This document shows, in pieces, positions 62,967-64,000 of a stretch of DNA of 64,000 nucleotides. The stretch is from positions 1-64,000 of the forward strand of contig CAYLHG010000001.1 of assembly GCA_964383495.1 (NCBI GenBank). Direction: 5' to 3'. The first letter of the stretch is position 1. Every line of letters starts with the position of its first letter. The notes under the pieces are model-generated. The model was not told where the DNA came from. It did not search any database and saw only the letters and a program-made list of their open reading frames with translations. The stretch comes from CAWKDC01 sp964383495 (GTDB lineage Bacteria > Pseudomonadota > Gammaproteobacteria > JABCZS01). Made by a program: the position numbers and the translations under genes.

Positions 62967-64000
62967 TTAAGACGTTGGAGTTAATCTCTCTGTTTCTCGA
63001 TTTTGCCCAACGGCGCCCGTGCTTCTATTAGCCATATAGAGCACAGGGCGGCTTGACGGAGCCGCTGCTCTTGGCGCATCTACCCTTCTTCTTTTATCAG
63101 CGTGTTGCACAGTGCTGTCTCTACCCTGTTGATTAGATTGTTCAATATTTCTAAAAACATCGCGGGCAGCAATATTCGGAGGGGTTGCTAACGGCTCATA
63201 ATGATTATTATTAATATAATTAATAAAAATGGGTTCATTATTGTGATACTCATTTTGCATTATCATTTCTACATTCTCAGGCGTAAATACCACTATAGGA
63301 CGTTGCAACACGTTAGCTAATGCTACTAATTCAATATAAGTACCCCAAGCTTGATCTTTCGCCATTAGCTGAAGATAATCCTCTACATCCTCATATACAA
63401 TATCGGCATTAATAACACGGACAGCATTTTCAGGATCATTAGCCATTGATAGGATGCGCTCACGCAATTCGTTATTTTCACGAATATACTCCACAGCTCT
63501 TTGGCGCAATACAGCAGCATTCATGCTATTTGAAGTAAATGCTGCCACGGCTTCAAACAAGCAATTACCGATATTGTAATGAACTTGATAAGATGTTAAT
63601 CCAAAAAAATCACGACGCTTATTCTCTTCAGAGAATTTTGTTTCGCTCAATTTAAATGCGATGTTAAGCATTTCTTGCATTGAGCGCATACTCCATATAT
63701 CCATAGATTTTCTACCCTGAATAATATTTGAAATATTGCGTCGACCATTCTGAATGGCACTTTTAGTATATTTATCTTTAGGCCTTTTGCTATGATTATA
63801 GTGTATTTGAGCGTGCGCAATAAAATCAACAATACAATTAGGATTTTCATCAAACTGCTCTGAAAACACGTGATCTGTTGTATCGCGCTCATCCTCTAAA
63901 ATAAGATCTAAATTATTAAATACAAAAGCATCTAACATTTTTTCACTTAATTTCTGCATAGCTATGTGGAATTGCCCAGCTTTGAGCGTATCTATAAATT
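62967..64000 (-). CDS. OTU-family cysteine protease (deubiquitinase-like), N-terminus beyond window
   Basis: At least 343 residues are visible. From Met at 63959: catalytic Cys133 in YNIGNCLFEAVAAF, WGTYIELVALANVLQRPIVVF (about 205-225) and catalytic His253 in INNNHYEPL, the three blocks of OTU deubiquitinases. The usual Asp three residues before the Cys is Ile130. A basic patch DKRRRV (288-293) resembles a nuclear localisation signal. Met 63959 has no ribosome binding site and the frame is open to the edge with protein-like codons (TLKAGQFHIA), so the true start lies outside. Legionella and Coxiella relatives use OTU effectors against host ubiquitin. Confidence 0.85.
   Translation of the reverse strand, partial: FIDTLKAGQFHIAMQKLSEKMLDAFVFNNLDLILEDERDTTDHVFSEQFDENPNCIVDFIAHAQIHYNHSKRPKDKYTKSAIQNGRRNISNIIQGRKSMDIWSMRSMQEMLNIAFKLSETKFSEENKRRDFFGLTSYQVHYNIGNCLFEAVAAFTSNSMNAAVLRQRAVEYIRENNELRERILSMANDPENAVRVINADIVYEDVEDYLQLMAKDQAWGTYIELVALANVLQRPIVVFTPENVEMIMQNEYHNNEPIFINYINNNHYEPLATPPNIAARDVFRNIEQSNQQGRDSTVQHADKRRRVDAPRAAAPSSRPVLYMANRSTGAVGQNRETERLTPTS

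Overview
The window is a chromosomal stretch of a gammaproteobacterium that most resembles a host-associated member of the Legionellales (Legionella, Coxiella, Aquicella or Berkiella-like). I infer this from gene order and protein character; no search was run. Conserved gammaproteobacterial blocks are present: queA-yajC-secD, guaB-guaA-tadA, and iscA-type/ndk/rodZ/hisS/yfgM/bamB/der. Between them sit large, low-complexity, multi-membrane or eukaryote-like proteins of the kind carried by intracellular bacteria with a type IV effector repertoire. No secretion-system gene is in the window.

Layout. 1-3150: secD (partial), yajC, queA, tRNA-Leu, tRNA-Thr. 3172-7330: PIN/AbrB toxin-antitoxin pair, periplasmic Cu/Zn superoxide dismutase, a multi-pass membrane protein ending in a CaaX-like tetrapeptide, birA, ubiA. 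7327-15362: an unrecognised 1077-aa protein, an aromatic amino acid permease, zapD, and an unrecognised 816-aa protein. 15297-19367: uvrB, an aspartate/aromatic aminotransferase, two small coupled unknown genes, tRNA-Asn. 19469-26023: rlpA followed by a tightly overlapping shikimate operon aroA-aroQ-aroE-aroG-aroB-aroC with no shikimate kinase. 26127-35557: nucleotide-sugar and surface-polysaccharide genes (galU, ugd, wecA-like, wzm, wzt, a membrane glycosyltransferase candidate, an RgpF-like protein), with an ankyrin-repeat gene inside the locus. 35646-43620: Gly-rich RRM protein, choloylglycine-hydrolase-like enzyme, M61 peptidase, divergent glpK/glpD, an outer-membrane barrel, a MITE-like element and an alpha carbonic anhydrase. 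43672-50822: tadA, guaA, guaB, a 725-aa multi-membrane protein with tandem DGKSP repeats, xseA. 50938-59848: der, bamB, yfgM, hisS, rodZ, ndk, an iscA-type gene, fadE. 59832-64000: an 853-aa multi-membrane protein, a 104-bp tandem repeat, and an OTU-family cysteine protease gene running off the end.

The most interesting signal is the accessory gene set. Three otherwise unrecognised proteins (347, 725 and 853 aa) seem to share one plan: four or five repeats of a two-helix membrane hairpin with an acidic loop. Five accessory genes end tail-to-tail inside the 3' end of a conserved convergent gene (birA, ubiA, uvrB, wecA, fadE), so their C-termini are overprinted on old coding sequence. Several carry eukaryotic short motifs: a CaaX box, an acidic dileucine, a basic NLS-like patch beside an OTU domain. 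The aroA product has Ile and Phe where the E. coli enzyme has Thr97 and Pro101, resembling laboratory glyphosate-insensitive variants.
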